Source of the DNA: Mycolicibacterium celeriflavum
GTDB taxonomy: Bacteria > Actinomycetota > Actinomycetes > Mycobacteriales > Mycobacteriaceae
NCBI RefSeq assembly: GCF_010731795.1
Contig: NZ_AP022591.1
Coordinates: 2,356,001-2,420,000, forward strand
Direction: 5' to 3'
Length of the DNA: 64,000 bases
Part shown: positions 1 through 10,264 of the stretch, in pieces
Layout: the number at the start of each line of letters is the position of its first letter
Position numbering within the stretch: position 1 is the stretch's first letter
Notes under the pieces: generated by a model
Told to the model about the DNA's origin: nothing
Databases searched by the model: none
The model's input: the letters and a program-made list of their open reading frames with translations, nothing else
Program-made: the position numbers and the translations under genes

Positions 1-186
1 CAGCGCGCTGCGGTCGACGACGGTGGTGAAGCCACGGATCACGCCGTTGTCGAGCATGCGGTCGACCCGCCTCTTCACCGCGGGCGCCGAGAGGTTGACC
101 CGCTCTCCGATATCGGCGTAGGTGGCGCGCGCGTCGTGGGTCAGCGCGGCGAGGATCTGCTCGTCGGTATCGTCGAGACGATCCAT
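1..186 (-). CDS. Lrp/AsnC family transcriptional regulator (N-terminal part, runs off the left edge)
   Basis: Translation from ATG at 186 reads MDRLDDTDEQILAALTHDAR, followed by a helix-turn-helix (ATYADIGERVNLSAPAVKRR), which is the typical AsnC/Lrp N-terminus. Only the first 62 residues are in the window, so the ligand-binding RAM domain is missing. It is divergent from rocD, across a 113-bp gap carrying several ATTGCGC half-sites. Lrp-type regulators often sense amino acids, so control of the neighbouring ornithine aminotransferase is the likely role (inference). Family assignment is secure; the effector is unknown. Confidence 0.88.
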   Translation of the reverse strand, partial: MDRLDDTDEQILAALTHDARATYADIGERVNLSAPAVKRRVDRMLDNGVIRGFTTVVDRSAL

Positions 187-299
187 GAACACCTCCGCAC
201 AATGAATCGCCGTATTGCGCGATTGTACACAACAGACAGCCGGTAGACGCGCAATGAGCGATGATTGATTGCGCAATCAGGCCGTTCTACCGTCTATTC
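187..299. promoter_or_regulatory. Divergent lrp/rocD promoter region with Lrp-like operators
   Basis: A perfect 14-bp palindrome, TGATTGCGCAATCA, lies at 266-279. Further ATTGCGC/GCGCAAT half-sites lie at 214-220 and 249-255, roughly three to three and a half helical turns apart, as expected for an oligomeric Lrp-type binder. A TANNNT-type -10 (TACCGT, 288-293) ends 6 nt before the ATG at 300. No Shine-Dalgarno is visible, so rocD may be transcribed as a leaderless mRNA (inference). Confidence 0.6.
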
Positions 300-1544
300 A
301 TGACGCTCGACACCGCTACCGTCGTGTTCGAACCCCGCGGGACGACTGCCACCGAAGCGGCGATCACGATCGACGACCGCTATGTGGCACACAACTATTC
401 GCCGTTGCCGGTCGTCGCCGCCAGCGCCGACGGTGCGTGGATCACCGACGTGGAGGGCCGCCGCTACCTGGACTGCCTGGCCGCGTATTCAGCGGTCAAC
501 TTCGGCCACCGAAACCCGGAGATCACCGAGGTCGCGCACGCCCAATTGGACACCGTGACGTTGGTCAGCCGCGCCTTTCACTCCGACCGGCTCGGCTCCT
601 TGTGCTCGGCGTTGGCCGATCTCTGCGGCAAGGACATGGTGTTGCCGATGAACAGCGGCGCCGAGGCGGTGGAGAGTGGCCTGAAGGTCGCCCGCAAGTG
701 GGGCACCGACGTCAAGGGCGTCGCAACCGACGCGGCCAATATCGTGGTGGCGCACAACAACTTCCACGGCCGCACCACGACGATCATCAGCTTCTCCGAC
801 GACGAGGCCGCCCGCCGGGGTTTCGGCCCCTACACACCGGGGTTCCGGGCCGCGCCATTCGGTGACGCCGACGCGTTCGCCGCCGCGATCGACGAGAACA
901 CCGTCGCGGTGCTGATCGAACCGATTCAGGGCGAGGCCGGAATCGTTGTTCCGCCCGACGACTTCCTGCCCCGGCTTCGGTCATTGTGCACGGAACGCAA
1001 CGTGCTGTTGATCGCCGACGAGATTCAGTCCGGACTGGCCCGCACCGGCCGGACGTTCGCATGCGAGCACTGGGGAGTCGTGCCGGATGTCTATCTGCTC
1101 GGCAAGGCGCTCGGCGGTGGCGTGGTGCCGTTGTCGGCGGTGGTGGCCGACGCCGACGTCCTCGGCGTGCTGCATCCCGGTGAACACGGTTCGACGTTCG
1201 GGGGCAACCCGCTGGCCGCGGCGATCGGCTCGACCGTGGTGGCGATGTTGCGACGCGGCGAATTCCAGTGCCGCTCCGCTGAGCTCGGTGATCGCCTGCA
1301 CCGGCGGCTGCGTGAGCTGATCGGCCGCGGTGTCGTCGCGGTCCGCGGCAAGGGGCTGTGGGCCGGCGTCGACATCGACCCCGCGTCAGGCACCGCGAAA
1401 AGCGTCAGCCTGCGCATGGCGCACCGCGGCGTCCTGGTCAAGGACACCCATGGCTCGACGCTGCGATTCGGTCCGCCTTTGGTGATCACCGCCGACGAGA
1501 TCGACTGGGCTGTCGAACAGTTCGCCGCCGCGCTGGTCGAATGA
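300..1544 (+). CDS. rocD: Ornithine aminotransferase
   Basis: PLP-dependent class III aminotransferase of about 414 residues, the usual length for ornithine-oxo-acid transaminase. It converts ornithine and 2-oxoglutarate to glutamate semialdehyde and glutamate in arginine/ornithine catabolism. Visible motifs are the PLP phosphate-binding NSGAEAVESGLKVARKW, the cofactor aspartate in LLIADEIQSGLARTG, and the Schiff-base lysine in YLLGKALGGGVVPLSA. The reading frame is open back to 261, but that upstream ATG overlaps the palindromic operator. The ATG at 300 (MTLDTATVVFEPRG) follows a good -10 and is preferred. It is divergent from an Lrp-type regulator. A related class III transaminase cannot be fully excluded, but the motifs fit RocD well. 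Confidence 0.88.
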   Translation: MTLDTATVVFEPRGTTATEAAITIDDRYVAHNYSPLPVVAASADGAWITDVEGRRYLDCLAAYSAVNFGHRNPEITEVAHAQLDTVTLVSRAFHSDRLGSLCSALADLCGKDMVLPMNSGAEAVESGLKVARKWGTDVKGVATDAANIVVAHNNFHGRTTTIISFSDDEAARRGFGPYTPGFRAAPFGDADAFAAAIDENTVAVLIEPIQGEAGIVVPPDDFLPRLRSLCTERNVLLIADEIQSGLARTGRTFACEHWGVVPDVYLLGKALGGGVVPLSAVVADADVLGVLHPGEHGSTFGGNPLAAAIGSTVVAMLRRGEFQCRSAELGDRLHRRLRELIGRGVVAVRGKGLWAGVDIDPASGTAKSVSLRMAHRGVLVKDTHGSTLRFGPPLVITADEIDWAVEQFAAALVE

Positions 1545-1568
1545 GTTAAGGCTTCATGGCGCGAAAAG

Positions 1569-2450
<882 letters not shown>

Positions 2451-2503
2451 CTAACAGCCGAACTGAAACGTGTTCTAGTAGCCGTCCCGGGTGCTGGGAC
2501 AGC

Positions 2504-3337
2504 TCAGAGATCGGCGATGATCTGCTGTCGCTTGGCGGTGTACTCGTCTTCGGAGATCGCGCCGGTGGCACGCAACGTTTCGACTTCCTGCAGGCGTTGG
2601 GCGGTCGACGGCTCCGGCGCCGCGATCGGCGAGGCGAGCGGTGCCGAGGGAGCCGGCGGGGCGGTCGCCCCCGGCGCCTGCTGGGCGGCGGCTCGACGCA
2701 CCACCGCTTGAACCTGTTGCAGTGCAGCCGGATTCGATCTCAGGTCGATCATGTTGTTCAGGCCGATGTTATGCGCCTTGAGGATCTGCAAGATCTCCAT
2801 CAGCGCGGTGGTCTGACCGGTCAGGTCGTAAGTCCTGTTGTCCTCGGCGATGGTGAAGTTGGCCGGCATCAGCCCGCTGACCAATCCGCTTCGTTCCCAG
2901 TCGATCTGATACTCATTGGTCATCGGATCCACCAATGCGACCAGTTTGCGGTTGGTGATCATCGGCAGCCTGGTGATCGAGGCGATCACCCGGTCCTGGC
3001 TGGCGAACGGCGCGATACCGGGCCCGGAGATCTGCAGGTCGAGTTTGACCAGCGGCTGTTCGTTGATCCGGGTGCCCGTTTCGTGAATGCCGGTGACTTG
3101 AGCCAGTGCCAGCACTCCGGTCTGCTCCAGAGCGGCGGTCTTGGCAGCCGACCGAGCGCCCGCGGCGGTGATCGCCAGTGCGATCAGCACGTCGAGGGCG
3201 GTGATCAGGAGGCCGGCCCAGAACATCCACTTCATCAACGGATCGCCGCCCGTCGCGAAGTAGATCACGAGGAAGATCGGTCCGACGATTCCGCACAGCA
3301 ACACGAAGGCTTGGACCTTGATGTGACGCCACAACAT
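2504..3337 (-). CDS. Membrane protein with C-terminal SHOCT domain
   Basis: 277 residues. Two hydrophobic segments lie near the N-terminus (around residues 13-30 and 38-62). A soluble central region follows, then a Pro/Ala-rich linker and a C-terminal short helical motif of SHOCT type (LQEVETLRATGAISEDEYTA), a small oligomerisation domain. No enzyme motif is visible. The position between tuf and the SDR matches Rv0686 (membrane protein) only loosely, so orthology is not claimed. The function is unknown; a membrane-anchored oligomeric scaffold is the most that can be inferred. Confidence 0.75.
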   Translation of the reverse strand: MLWRHIKVQAFVLLCGIVGPIFLVIYFATGGDPLMKWMFWAGLLITALDVLIALAITAAGARSAAKTAALEQTGVLALAQVTGIHETGTRINEQPLVKLDLQISGPGIAPFASQDRVIASITRLPMITNRKLVALVDPMTNEYQIDWERSGLVSGLMPANFTIAEDNRTYDLTGQTTALMEILQILKAHNIGLNNMIDLRSNPAALQQVQAVVRRAAAQQAPGATAPPAPSAPLASPIAAPEPSTAQRLQEVETLRATGAISEDEYTAKRQQIIADL

Positions 3338-3434
3338 TGCCTGCCACGCTCCCGTCGTCGGCGACCCGCGTGTCAGATTAACGCCAAACCGCCGTCGGTG
3401 AGGCTACGAAAGGCGTGCCTGGACCGGCCGGCGG

Positions 3435-4304
3435 TTACTCGGACGGGGTCGTTGCGTGCATTGGTGTCGTCGCACCCAGTGGGGTGATCGGAAGAGCCTC
3501 TGGTGCCTCGGTCGCAGCCGCGGGTCCGACGAGTTGATACAGCGGCTTCGTCCACCGGTAACCGCCGGCGGCGGTCGTGTAGCTGGTGTGGATGACGGTC
3601 GACACCTTCGACACTTCCTCGGCGTCCGGGTCGTAGTCGCAGACCGCGTCGCCGAGTTCGCAAACACTGATCGTGCGGGCGCCGATGGCCGGTGGCATCG
3701 GTTGCGGAGCGTGGGCCAGGATCGGCCAATCCTGCGCAACGCCCTTTCCGGCGCCCGGAACACTGGTGACTGAGCCGATGTTGATGGTCGGGTCGGCGGG
3801 CAGCCGGTCGCCGTCGGCGATCAGCAGTGCGGCAACCATGTTCGGGTTTGTACCCGCCGTGTGCAGGTTGCGGTGCACCACCATCGCGCCCTGCGAGTAT
3901 CCGGCGAGCACCACCTTGGACTGCGGGCAGCGCTGTGTGAACGCGGTGTACTGCGAGCCGAGGGCTGCAGCGCCGGCGTCCACACTGCTCATGAAGCCCA
4001 GCCACTCCCCTACGCCGCCGTCGTCATCGGGCACTGCCACGGCGGGATACTCGACGGCCTCGGCGGTCATCGTGCGCCCGTCGCGCTGCACCAGCCGCTG
4101 CAGATCGAGGTAGGACTGATAGATGTCGTCGCCCATTCCGGCGTTCGCGGTCAGGTCGCCGTCACGCTGTCCCGAGCCCGCCGCGCCGAACCAGTGCACG
4201 TCGGGGCAACCCGGGGCGGCTTGCGCCAGGCCTGCGGAGAGGCCGACGAATGCGGCACCGGCAATCGCGGTCGCGCTGGCGAGCGTAGTGAGACGACGAA
4301 GCAT
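3435..4304 (-). CDS. Secreted cutinase-family serine esterase (CULP-like)
   Basis: 289 residues from ATG at 4304, which has AGAAGGG nine bases upstream; the frame continues upstream without support. An N-terminal Sec signal (LASATAIAGAAFVGLSAGLA, cleavage after AQA) precedes an alpha/beta-hydrolase core. The nucleophile is in GYSQGA (about residue 134), the acid is in CELGDAVCDYDP and the histidine is in VIHTSY, matching the cutinase Ser-Asp-His order with disulfide cysteines. Mycobacterial homologues are extracellular lipases or esterases of the CULP group (family knowledge). The C-terminal 30 residues are Ala/Pro/Thr-rich. The substrate is not predictable. Confidence 0.85.
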   Translation of the reverse strand: MLRRLTTLASATAIAGAAFVGLSAGLAQAAPGCPDVHWFGAAGSGQRDGDLTANAGMGDDIYQSYLDLQRLVQRDGRTMTAEAVEYPAVAVPDDDGGVGEWLGFMSSVDAGAAALGSQYTAFTQRCPQSKVVLAGYSQGAMVVHRNLHTAGTNPNMVAALLIADGDRLPADPTINIGSVTSVPGAGKGVAQDWPILAHAPQPMPPAIGARTISVCELGDAVCDYDPDAEEVSKVSTVIHTSYTTAAGGYRWTKPLYQLVGPAAATEAPEALPITPLGATTPMHATTPSE

Positions 4305-4401
4305 GAACCCAACCCTTCTGCGCCCGACCAGGGCATACGCGATGTACATCGCCTCAAGAGTCACGGGCGTTACGGATCAGATCTCGCGAACACAACACGA
4401 A

Positions 4402-4431
4402 AGCGGCGCCCACCCGCAGGTGAGCGCCGCT
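4402..4431 (-). terminator. Intrinsic-like terminator after tuf
   Basis: An inverted repeat with perfect 8-bp outer arms (AGCGGCGC / GCGCCGCT) and further pairing inside lies 22 bp past the tuf stop. It is followed on the minus strand by TTCGTGTTGTG, a weak T-rich tail typical of mycobacterial terminators. Confidence 0.6.
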
Positions 4432-4452
4432 ATCGCGTACTGAGCTAGTAGA

Positions 4453-5643
4453 TCACTTGATGATCTTGGTGACCCGGCCGGCGCCGACGGTACGGCCGCC
4501 CTCGCGGATCGCGAAGCGCAGACCCTCGTCCATGGCGACGGGCTGGATCAGCTTCACCGAGATGTCGGTGTTGTCACCGGGCATCACCATCTCGGTGCCC
4601 TCCGGCAACGTCACCACACCGGTCACGTCGGTGGTGCGGAAGTAGAACTGCGGACGGTAGTTGTTGAAGAACGGCGTGTGCCGGCCACCCTCGTCCTTGG
4701 ACAGGATGTAGACCTGACCCTCGAAGTCGGTGTGCGGCGTGGTGGTGCCGGGCTTCACGACGACCTGACCGCGCTCGACGTCCTCACGCTTGATGCCGCG
4801 CAGCAGCAGACCGACGTTGTCACCGGCCTGACCCTGGTCGAGCAGCTTGCGGAACATCTCGACACCGGTGACCGTGGTCTTGGTGGTGTCCGGACGGATG
4901 CCGACGATCTCGACTTCCTCGTTCACGTTGACCACGCCGCGCTCGACGCGACCGGTGACCACGGTGCCGCGGCCGGTGATCGTGAAGACGTCCTCGACGG
5001 GCATCAGGAACGGCTTGTCGGTCTCACGGACGGGATCCGGAATCGACTCGTCGACCGCGTTCATCAGCTCGACGATCGAATCGACCCACTTCTCATCGCC
5101 CTCGAGCGCCTTGAGCGCAGACACCTTGATGACCGGTGCCTCCTCGTCGAACTCCTGGGCGGCGAGCAGCTCGCGCACCTCGAGCTCGACGAGCTCCAGC
5201 AGCTCCTCGTCGTCGACCGCGTCGGCCTTGTTCAGCGCGACGAGGATGTAGGGCACGCCGACCTGGCGGGCCAGCAGCACGTGCTCACGCGTCTGCGGCA
5301 TCGGGCCGTCGGTCGCCGCCACCACCAGGATCGCGCCGTCCATCTGGGCGGCACCGGTGATCATGTTCTTGATGTAGTCGGCGTGACCGGGGGCGTCGAC
5401 GTGCGCGTAGTGACGCTTCTCGGTCTGGTACTCCACATGGGAGATGTTGATCGTGATGCCGCGCTGACGCTCCTCAGGCGCATTGTCGATCTGGTCGAAT
5501 GCGCGCGACTCGTTCAACTCGGGGTACTTGTCGTGCAGCACCTTGGTGATTGCTGCGGTCAGCGTCGTCTTGCCGTGGTCAACGTGACCGATGGTCCCGA
5601 TGTTGACGTGCGGCTTCGTCCGCTCGAACTTCGCCTTCGCCAC
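4453..5643 (-). CDS. tuf: Elongation factor Tu
   Basis: 396 residues, full length. This GTPase delivers aminoacyl-tRNA to the ribosome. The G1 motif GHVDHGKT is at residues 19-26, G3 is DAPGH, G4 is NKAD and the C-terminus ends in [11 protein letters not shown]. The GTG start at 5643 has AGGAGG seven to eight bases upstream. It is the last gene of rpsL-rpsG-fusA-tuf and is followed by a hairpin. Nothing unusual is seen. Confidence 0.98.
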   Translation of the reverse strand: MAKAKFERTKPHVNIGTIGHVDHGKTTLTAAITKVLHDKYPELNESRAFDQIDNAPEERQRGITINISHVEYQTEKRHYAHVDAPGHADYIKNMITGAAQMDGAILVVAATDGPMPQTREHVLLARQVGVPYILVALNKADAVDDEELLELVELEVRELLAAQEFDEEAPVIKVSALKALEGDEKWVDSIVELMNAVDESIPDPVRETDKPFLMPVEDVFTITGRGTVVTGRVERGVVNVNEEVEIVGIRPDTTKTTVTGVEMFRKLLDQGQAGDNVGLLLRGIKREDVERGQVVVKPGTTTPHTDFEGQVYILSKDEGGRHTPFFNNYRPQFYFRTTDVTGVVTLPEGTEMVMPGDNTDISVKLIQPVAMDEGLRFAIREGGRTVGAGRVTKIIK

Positions 5644-5727
5644 TGTGTGGTCCTCCTGGACTGTGTTAGTGCTTGTCTAAAGCAGTGTTGATCTTTGCAG
5701 TTGTTTCTCGCCGCAAAGCAACCGGGG

Positions 5728-7833
5728 CTATTGCCCGGTTGCCTTAGCGATGATCTCCTTCGACACGGCCGCCGGAACTTCTGCGTACGAGTCGAACACC
5801 ATGGAGTAGTTCGCCCGGCCCTGGGTCTTCGACCGAAGGTCGCCGACGTAGCCGAACATCTCCGACAGCGGCACCTGCGCCTTGACGACGCGGGCACCGG
5901 ATCGCTCCTCCATGGCCTGGATCTGACCACGGCGGGAGTTCAGGTCGCCGATCACGTCACCCATGTAGTCCTCGGGTGTGGTCACTTCGACCGCCATGAT
6001 CGGCTCGAGGATCACCGGCTGCGCAGCCTGTGCCGCTTTCTTGAGCACCTGCGAACCTGCGACCTTGAAGGCCATTTCCGACGAGTCCACCTCGTGGTAG
6101 GCGCCGTCGAGCAGCGTCACCTTGAGGTTGACCAGCGGGTAGCCGGCCAGCACGCCGTACTGCATGGCGTCCTGAGCGCCGGCGTCCACCGACGGGATGT
6201 ACTCGCGAGGGATACGGCCGCCGGTGACCTTGTTCTCGAACTCGTAGGTCGCCCCGTCCTCGCCGGTGAACGGCTCGAGGTCGATGAGCACCTTCGCGAA
6301 CTGGCCCGAGCCACCCGTCTGCTTCTTGTGGGTGAACTCGACCTTCTCGACCTTGCGCTTGATCGTCTCGCGGTAGGCCACCTGCGGCTTGCCGACGTTG
6401 GCCTCGACCTTGAACTCGCGCTTCATCCGGTCCACGAGGATGTCGAGGTGAAGCTCGCCCATACCGCCGATGACGGTCTGGCCGGTCTCCTGATCCAGGT
6501 GGACCTTGAACGTCGGGTCCTCCTCGGCGAGCTTCTGGATCGCGGTGCCGAGCTTCTCCTGGTCGCTCTTGGTCTTGGGCTCGATGGCCACCTCGATCAC
6601 CGGATCGGGGAAGGTCATCGACTCCAGCACGATCTGCTGGTTCGCGTCCGACAGCGTGTCACCGGTGGTGGTGTCCTTGAGCCCGATGACCGCGTAGATG
6701 TGGCCTGCCGAGGCACGCTCGACGGGGTTCTCCTTGTTGGCGTGCATCTGGAACAGCTTGCCCAGCCGCTCCTTCTTGCCCTTGGTGGAGTTGATGACCT
6801 GTGACCCGGACTCGACAGTGCCGGAGTACACGCGGACGTAGGTCAACTTGCCGAAAAACGGGTGCACCGCGATCTTGAACGCCAGGGCCGAGAACGGCTC
6901 GTCGACCGACGGCTTGCGGCTGATGACCTCGTCCTCTTTGCCGGGCACATGACCCTGCACGGACTCGACGTCCAGCGGCGACGGCAGGTAGTCGATGACC
7001 GCGTCCAGCATGGGCTGCACGCCCTTGTTCTTGAACGCGCTGCCGCACAGCACCGGGTACAGCTCGGAGTTGACGGTCAGCTTGCGGATCGCTGCCTTGA
7101 TCTCGGCGACCGTGAGCTCTTCACCACCGACGTACTTCTCCAGCAGTTCTTCGTCGGTCTCGGCGACCGCCTCCAGCAGCTTGGTGCGGTACTCCTCGGC
7201 CTTCTCGGCGAGCTCGGCCGGGATGTCCTCGACCTCGTACTTCTCCCCGAGCGCGGTCTCGCCGCGCCATACCTTGGCCTTCATCTCGACCAGGTCGACA
7301 ACGCCGATGAAGTCGTTTTCGGCGCCGATCGGCAGCTGGATGACCAGCGGCGTGGCACCGAGACGCTCCTGGATGGTGCGCACGGTGAAATAGAAGTCGG
7401 CCCCCAGCTTGTCCATCTTGTTGACGAAGCAGATGCGCGGAACGTCGTACTTGTCGGCCTGCCGCCAGACCTGCTCGGACTGCGGCTCCACGCCTTCCTT
7501 GCCGTCGAACACCGCGACGGCGCCGTCGAGCACGCGCAGGCTGCGCTCCACCTCGACGGTGAAGTCGACGTGGCCCGGGGTGTCGATGATGTTGATCTGG
7601 TTGTCGTTCCAGAAGCAGGTGACGGCCGCTGAGGTGATCGTGATACCCCGCTCCTGCTCCTGCTCCATCCAGTCGGTGGTCGAAGCGCCGTCGTGCGTCT
7701 CACCGATCTTGTAGTTGACGCCGGTGTAGTACAGGATGCGCTCGGTAGTCGTGGTCTTACCGGCATCGATGTGCGCCATGATGCCGATGTTGCGGACCTT
7801 GTTCAGGTCGGTAAGCACGTCCTTCTGTGCCAC
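5728..7833 (-). CDS. fusA: Elongation factor G
   Basis: 701 residues from the GTG at 7833 ([20 protein letters not shown]), which matches the family start. The open frame to 7983 runs back into the rpsG 3' end and is not used. It has the GTPase domain with AHIDAGKTT at residues 20-28, DTPGHVDF and NKMD, followed by the usual domains II-V and the C-terminal [12 protein letters not shown] region. It catalyses ribosomal translocation and, in most bacteria, recycling with RRF. It lies between rpsG and tuf with short gaps in the str operon. Confidence 0.98.
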   Translation of the reverse strand: MAQKDVLTDLNKVRNIGIMAHIDAGKTTTTERILYYTGVNYKIGETHDGASTTDWMEQEQERGITITSAAVTCFWNDNQINIIDTPGHVDFTVEVERSLRVLDGAVAVFDGKEGVEPQSEQVWRQADKYDVPRICFVNKMDKLGADFYFTVRTIQERLGATPLVIQLPIGAENDFIGVVDLVEMKAKVWRGETALGEKYEVEDIPAELAEKAEEYRTKLLEAVAETDEELLEKYVGGEELTVAEIKAAIRKLTVNSELYPVLCGSAFKNKGVQPMLDAVIDYLPSPLDVESVQGHVPGKEDEVISRKPSVDEPFSALAFKIAVHPFFGKLTYVRVYSGTVESGSQVINSTKGKKERLGKLFQMHANKENPVERASAGHIYAVIGLKDTTTGDTLSDANQQIVLESMTFPDPVIEVAIEPKTKSDQEKLGTAIQKLAEEDPTFKVHLDQETGQTVIGGMGELHLDILVDRMKREFKVEANVGKPQVAYRETIKRKVEKVEFTHKKQTGGSGQFAKVLIDLEPFTGEDGATYEFENKVTGGRIPREYIPSVDAGAQDAMQYGVLAGYPLVNLKVTLLDGAYHEVDSSEMAFKVAGSQVLKKAAQAAQPVILEPIMAVEVTTPEDYMGDVIGDLNSRRGQIQAMEERSGARVVKAQVPLSEMFGYVGDLRSKTQGRANYSMVFDSYAEVPAAVSKEIIAKATGQ

Positions 7834-7906
7834 AGAAGTCTTCTCTTTCGCTTGGTAGTTGCTGTTGTATTGCGCCGGCGGGCAACACTGCTCGCGCCGG
7901 CGGCTG

Positions 7907-8377
7907 TCACCAGCGGTAGTGCGCGAACGCGCGGTTTGCCTCGGCCATCTTGTGGGTGTCCTCACGCCGCTTGACGGCGGCACCCAGGCCGTTGCTGGCG
8001 TCGAGGATCTCGTTCGCCAGGCGCTCGATCATGGTCTTCTCGCGGCGCTGCTTGGAGAAGCTCACCAGCCAGCGCAGCGCGAGCGTCACCGAACGGTCCG
8101 GCCGGACCTCGACCGGAACCTGGTAGGTGGCGCCGCCGACGCGGCGGCTGCGAACCTCGAGCGCCGGCTTGACGTTGTCCATGGCCCGCTTGAGGGTGAC
8201 CACCGGATCGGTGCCGGTCTTGTCGCGGGCCTGTTCGAGCGCACCATAGACAATGCGCTCGGCCAGCGATTTCTTCCCGTCCAGGAGAACCTTGTTGACC
8301 AACTGGGTGACCAGCTGCGACCCGTACACCGGATCGTTGACCAACGGACGCTTGGGCGCGGGTCCCTTGCGCGGCAT
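7907..8377 (-). CDS. rpsG: 30S ribosomal protein S7
   Basis: 156 residues ([20 protein letters not shown]), the standard length. It nucleates assembly of the 30S head on 16S rRNA. The start codon shares one base with the rpsL stop (TGATG), and the GAAGGAGAAG just upstream serves as its ribosome-binding site, so the two genes are translationally coupled. Confidence 0.98.
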   Translation of the reverse strand: MPRKGPAPKRPLVNDPVYGSQLVTQLVNKVLLDGKKSLAERIVYGALEQARDKTGTDPVVTLKRAMDNVKPALEVRSRRVGGATYQVPVEVRPDRSVTLALRWLVSFSKQRREKTMIERLANEILDASNGLGAAVKRREDTHKMAEANRAFAHYRW

Positions 8378-8751
8378 CAGCTCTTCTCCTTCTTCGCGCC
8401 GTAACGGCTACGAGCCTGCTTGCGGTTCTTCACGCCCTGGGTGTCCAGCGAGCCGCGGATGATCTTGTAGCGCACACCCGGCAGGTCCTTCACACGACCG
8501 CCGCGCACCAGCACCATCGAGTGCTCCTGCAGGTTGTGGCCCTCACCAGGGATGTAGGCGGTGACCTCGACCGCGCTGGTCAGCTTGACGCGCGCGACCT
8601 TGCGAAGTGCCGAGTTCGGCTTCTTCGGCGTGGTGGTGTACACGCGGGTGCACACTCCGCGACGCTGCGGGCTGCCCTTGAGGGCCGCGGTCTTCACCTT
8701 GGCGATCTTGTCGCGGCGACCCTTGCGGACCAGCTGCTGGATGGTTGGCAT
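8377..8751 (-). CDS. rpsL: 30S ribosomal protein S12
   Basis: 124 residues ([20 protein letters not shown]), the standard mycobacterial length. The streptomycin-determining lysines are both wild type: K43 in [10 protein letters not shown] and K88 in [10 protein letters not shown]. The sequence therefore gives no reason to expect rpsL-based streptomycin resistance. It is the first gene of the str operon. Confidence 0.98.
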   Translation of the reverse strand: MPTIQQLVRKGRRDKIAKVKTAALKGSPQRRGVCTRVYTTTPKKPNSALRKVARVKLTSAVEVTAYIPGEGHNLQEHSMVLVRGGRVKDLPGVRYKIIRGSLDTQGVKNRKQARSRYGAKKEKS

Positions 8752-9071
8752 CTACCGGCTTTCTGTGTTGCTGCTCTGAAGTTCTGGTCAAGTCTCTGTA
8801 CTGCACTTTTGTCCCGGTCACGCACCCCGCGATCGGGTGTGTCGCACGCGCCCGCCCGAGGCAATCGAAGGCATTGCCTCAATTCTCAGGGCATGGCGAC
8901 ATGCGAATTGGCCCGGCGTGCAGGCACGCTTGCGCTGCAAACGAGCCGCAAGCGCCTTATCTGCCAGGCACGATCGTCCACAATACCAGTACAGCGGCAG
9001 CGCTCCAAACCCGTTGGCCGCGCACTAACCGCAGGTCAGGTTACCTTCATGCCGACAGGTCACATGTGCCT
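8752..9071. promoter_or_regulatory. rpsL upstream region with a hairpin
   Basis: This 320-bp gap lies between rpsL and the end of the TetR gene. It must hold the str operon promoter and leader. A perfect inverted repeat, GAGGCAAT / ATTGCCTC with a 7-base loop, lies at 8858-8880. A TTGACC hexamer on the minus strand at about 8787-8792 resembles a -35, but I could not pair it with a convincing -10. No gene is seen. Confidence 0.45.
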
Positions 9072-9659
9072 CTACCGACGTTCCATGCCGGTGGCCAACC
9101 GCATCACCATGTCGCTGTACACCGCGTCGGTGTCGATGCCATCCATCGCTCCGGTCATCTCCAGCAGCACGAACCCGTGCATGGCGGACCAGAACTCCAG
9201 AGCCGCATAGAACGCGTTCTCACCTTCGAGCCCGTAGGAGGCCAGCACCGCGATGACGGGTGCGGCGGCCGCCCTGGTGGCCTCGGTGAATTCGGGGTCG
9301 TCGCCGCCCAACGGCATCCGGGTGAAGGCCGAATAGCGACCCGGGTGGTGATGGGCATAGCTGCGGTACGCACTGGCCATCGCCACCACCGCGTCGTCGC
9401 GGGTGCGGCCCTCGCCCACGTTGGTGAGCATGCCGATGATGTCGCCGACGACGCGCATTCGCACGGTTCTGCGCAGGTCTTCGAGGCTGTTGACGTGGTT
9501 GTACAGCGACGGGCCCTTGGTTCCGAGCTGGGTGGCGAGCGCATTGATGGTCAACGCGTCCCAGCCTTCGCGGTCCAGGAATGTGAGCGCGGCGTTGACG
9601 ATCGAGTCGCGGCTGAGTCGGGGCGATCGCCGGGCCGCCGTACCCGCGGGCTGTGCCAT
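9072..9659 (-). CDS. TetR family regulator (position of Rv0681)
   Basis: 195 residues from ATG at 9659 (MAQPAGTAARRSPRLSRDSI); the frame is open much further upstream, but that part overlaps the neighbouring lipoprotein. The N-terminal TetR HTH is clear (ALTINALATQLGTKGPSLYN), followed by a C-terminal ligand-binding domain of the WHG/TetR_C type (YAALEFWSAMHGFVLLEMTG). It sits upstream of rpsL, as Rv0681 does in M. tuberculosis. An 11-bp imperfect inverted repeat in its own promoter suggests autoregulation. The ligand is unknown. Confidence 0.85.
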   Translation of the reverse strand: MAQPAGTAARRSPRLSRDSIVNAALTFLDREGWDALTINALATQLGTKGPSLYNHVNSLEDLRRTVRMRVVGDIIGMLTNVGEGRTRDDAVVAMASAYRSYAHHHPGRYSAFTRMPLGGDDPEFTEATRAAAAPVIAVLASYGLEGENAFYAALEFWSAMHGFVLLEMTGAMDGIDTDAVYSDMVMRLATGMERR

Positions 9660-9704
9660 GCGCGTCGCCCCCTGCCGTCTCGTCGGTTCCGAGTTGATTC
9701 CCCC

Positions 9705-9733
9705 GGAGAAAACTAACACCTCTAGTTTCCTCC
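9705..9733. promoter_or_regulatory. Probable TetR operator
   Basis: An inverted repeat with 11-base arms (GGAGAAAACTA / TAGTTTCCTCC, 10 of 11 matching) and a 7-base spacer lies between the TetR start and the upstream lipoprotein stop. It overlaps TAGTTT, a TANNNT -10 candidate on the minus strand, so a bound regulator would block initiation. Confidence 0.5.
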
Positions 9734-9736
9734 AAC

Positions 9737-10264
9737 TCAGTTGACGCGCTCCTGACTGAGCTCGGCGAGTTGCTCGGTGATCGAGCAGAGTTCGGGCAGC
9801 GTCGCCGGATTCATGGTCTGGATCGACCAGGTGATGACGTCGCCGCCCTTGGCCACATAGAAGCTGCAGGCGTTCCCGTCGAACGCCTTGAACCCCTTGT
9901 TGCCGTCGACCGACAGTTCGGTCAGCGTGCGGCCGGCGTGCTGTTCCAGCGACCGCTCGGTGTCCATGTCGCTGCCGCGGTACCACCAGGTCGAGATGCC
10001 CATGCCGGCGCCGACCGTGCCGAACACCGAGTTTTCCTGCCAGAAGCAGCCCGCGTCGCTGACGACGGTCCTGGTGAACTGCGCGGAGCCGGCGGCCGCG
10101 GCGACGTCGGCGTCGGTGATGCCGTTGCAGTCGACGCTGCGGAAACCGCTGTCGACGGCCGTCGGAGAAGGCGTCGCGGGCGTGTCGTCGGACGGCCCGC
10201 AGGCGGTGAGCAGCGCCGCCGAGGCGGCCAGCGCGGCAATTCTGCGGTGGACCGCCACGGTCAC
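9737..10264 (-). CDS. DUF3558-like lipoprotein
   Basis: About 175 residues. The signal peptide ends in the lipobox LLTAC, so this should be a lipid-anchored cell-envelope protein. The mature part has paired cysteines (residues around SVDCNG, DAGCFW, GNACSF, PELCSI) and the WWYRG/ITWSIQ pattern seen in mycobacterial DUF3558-type lipoproteins. I chose GTG at 10264 because its GTGA overlaps the stop of the upstream lipoprotein gene by 4 bp; GTG at 10258 is an alternative. Gene order suggests equivalence to Rv0679c or Rv0680c (low certainty). The function is unknown. Confidence 0.7.
   Translation of the reverse strand: MTVAVHRRIAALAASAALLTACGPSDDTPATPSPTAVDSGFRSVDCNGITDADVAAAAGSAQFTRTVVSDAGCFWQENSVFGTVGAGMGISTWWYRGSDMDTERSLEQHAGRTLTELSVDGNKGFKAFDGNACSFYVAKGGDVITWSIQTMNPATLPELCSITEQLAELSQERVN

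Noticed and set aside
9659..9986. N-terminal extension of the TetR gene
   Set aside because: It runs through the operator and lipoprotein 3' end in another frame; the ATG at 9659 gives the normal TetR N-terminus.
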